From NCBI GenBank assembly GCA_025465145.1, contig JAODNS010000318.1, positions 1 to 5,862 on the forward strand: a stretch of DNA of 5,862 bases. Direction: 5' to 3'. The position numbers were made by a program, and so were the translations under genes. This document shows positions 5,335 to 5,862 of the stretch, one piece after another (positions within the stretch are counted from its first letter, which is position 1; every line of letters begins with the position of its first letter). The notes beneath the pieces were generated by a model, which made no database searches, had not been told where the DNA came from, and worked only from the letters and a program-made list of their open reading frames with translations. The DNA comes from Frankiales bacterium. Lineage in GTDB: Bacteria; Actinomycetota; Actinomycetes; Mycobacteriales; SCTD01.

Positions 5335-5862
5335 ATGCGCAACCTGCTTCACGAGGCGGCGGCGGCCCGGGCCGCGCTCCTCGACGTGACCTCGTACGAC
5401 GTCGACCTCGACCTCACCGGCGACGGGAGCGACTTCGGCTCGACGACGGTCGTGCGCTTCACCTGCCGCCAGCCGGGCACGGCGAGCTTTGCGGAACTGG
5501 ACGGCGAGCTGATCGACGCGACGCTGAACGGCGCGCCGGTGAGCGAAGAGGGCAACCGGATCACACTGCCCGACCTGCACGCGGACAACGAGCTACGGGT
5601 CGTGGCGCGGTGCGCGTACAGCAACACGGGTGAGGGGCTGCACCGGTTCGTCGATCCCGCGGACGGGCTGGTCTACGTCTGGGGGCAGAGCTTCCTCGAC
5701 GACGCGCAGCGGCAGTTCGCCTGCTTCGACCAGCCCGACCTCAAGGCGGTGCTCCGGCTGCAGGTGACGGCGCCGGAGGAGTGGACCGTGGTCGCGAACG
5801 GCCGCGGCACCCGCGACGGGAACCGCTGGACCTTCGCCGAGACCGAGCGGATGCCGCCGTAC
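5335..5862 (+). CDS. pepN: Aminopeptidase N (M1 family zinc metallopeptidase), N-terminal part, runs off the window
   Basis: The first 176 codons are open to the window end with no stop. M1 aminopeptidase N removes N-terminal residues from peptides in the cytoplasm during protein turnover; actinobacterial members are usually around 850 residues, so about a fifth is present. The sequence has the family's N-terminal beta domain: A-A-L-L-D-V-T-S-Y-D-V-D-L-D-L (13-27), A-Y-S-N-T-G-E-G-L-H-R-F-V-D-P (94-108) and F-A-C-F-D-Q-P-D-L-K-A (128-138), all typical of actinobacterial PepN. The G-A-M-E-N and H-E-x-x-H zinc-site motifs lie beyond the window, so catalytic integrity cannot be checked. ATG 5335 is chosen because the family N-terminus begins there; it lacks a Shine-Dalgarno and follows a TAGGGT -10-like hexamer, suggesting a leaderless mRNA. 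It is divergent from the Ddn-like gene, with a 23-bp gap. Confidence 0.93.
   Translation, partial: MRNLLHEAAAARAALLDVTSYDVDLDLTGDGSDFGSTTVVRFTCRQPGTASFAELDGELIDATLNGAPVSEEGNRITLPDLHADNELRVVARCAYSNTGEGLHRFVDPADGLVYVWGQSFLDDAQRQFACFDQPDLKAVLRLQVTAPEEWTVVANGRGTRDGNRWTFAETERMPPY

Noticed and set aside
4815..5342. Minus-strand open frame of 175 codons overlapping the Ddn-like gene
   Set aside because: Reads the same strand in a different frame, is Arg/Ala/Gly-rich, and shows none of the Ddn family motifs, which are all in the 4871-5311 frame.

Overview
This is a very GC-rich window (clearly above 70% G+C by eye, with G/C at nearly every third codon position). Its gene content and protein sequences point to an actinomycete (Actinomycetota). 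Supporting signs are the rplM-rpsI-glmM order, a deazaflavin (F420)-dependent nitroreductase-family protein, an actinobacterial-type M1 aminopeptidase N, and -10-like hexamers placed 6-7 nt before start codons, as expected for leaderless mRNAs. The genus cannot be resolved from the sequence alone.

Layout. The window opens inside the last 71 codons of truA (tRNA pseudouridine synthase). A 135-bp gap follows, containing a short palindrome and a dense G-run tract. Next is a two-gene unit: a 543-aa dual-ATPase ABC-F protein (352-1983) and a GNAT acetyltransferase (TTG start at 1967, to 2476) that overlaps the ABC-F gene by 17 bp. After about 100 bp comes a recognisable promoter (2576-2605) driving rplM (L13, GTG start at 2671) and rpsI (S9), which share one base (TAATG). 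A 13-bp GC-rich hairpin separates rpsI from glmM (phosphoglucosamine mutase, 3578-4891). On the minus strand, a Ddn-like F420-type protein (4871-5311) converges on glmM with a 21-bp tail-to-tail overlap. It is divergent from pepN (5335 onward, cut by the window edge), with only 23 bp between the two start codons.

How the genes fit together. Most of the window is housekeeping: tRNA modification (truA), ribosomal proteins (rplM, rpsI) and cell-wall precursor synthesis (glmM). The ABC-F/GNAT pair sits between truA and rplM. ABC-F proteins act on ribosomes, so the location among translation genes is suggestive, but no function can be assigned to the pair. The right end holds two unrelated metabolic genes facing away from each other.

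I found no novel multi-gene system, mobile element, CRISPR array or RNA gene. The observations most worth checking are the compact overlapping divergent promoters at 5318-5327, the five-run G-quadruplex motif at 303-328, and the stable hairpin at 3527-3556 between the ribosomal protein genes and glmM.
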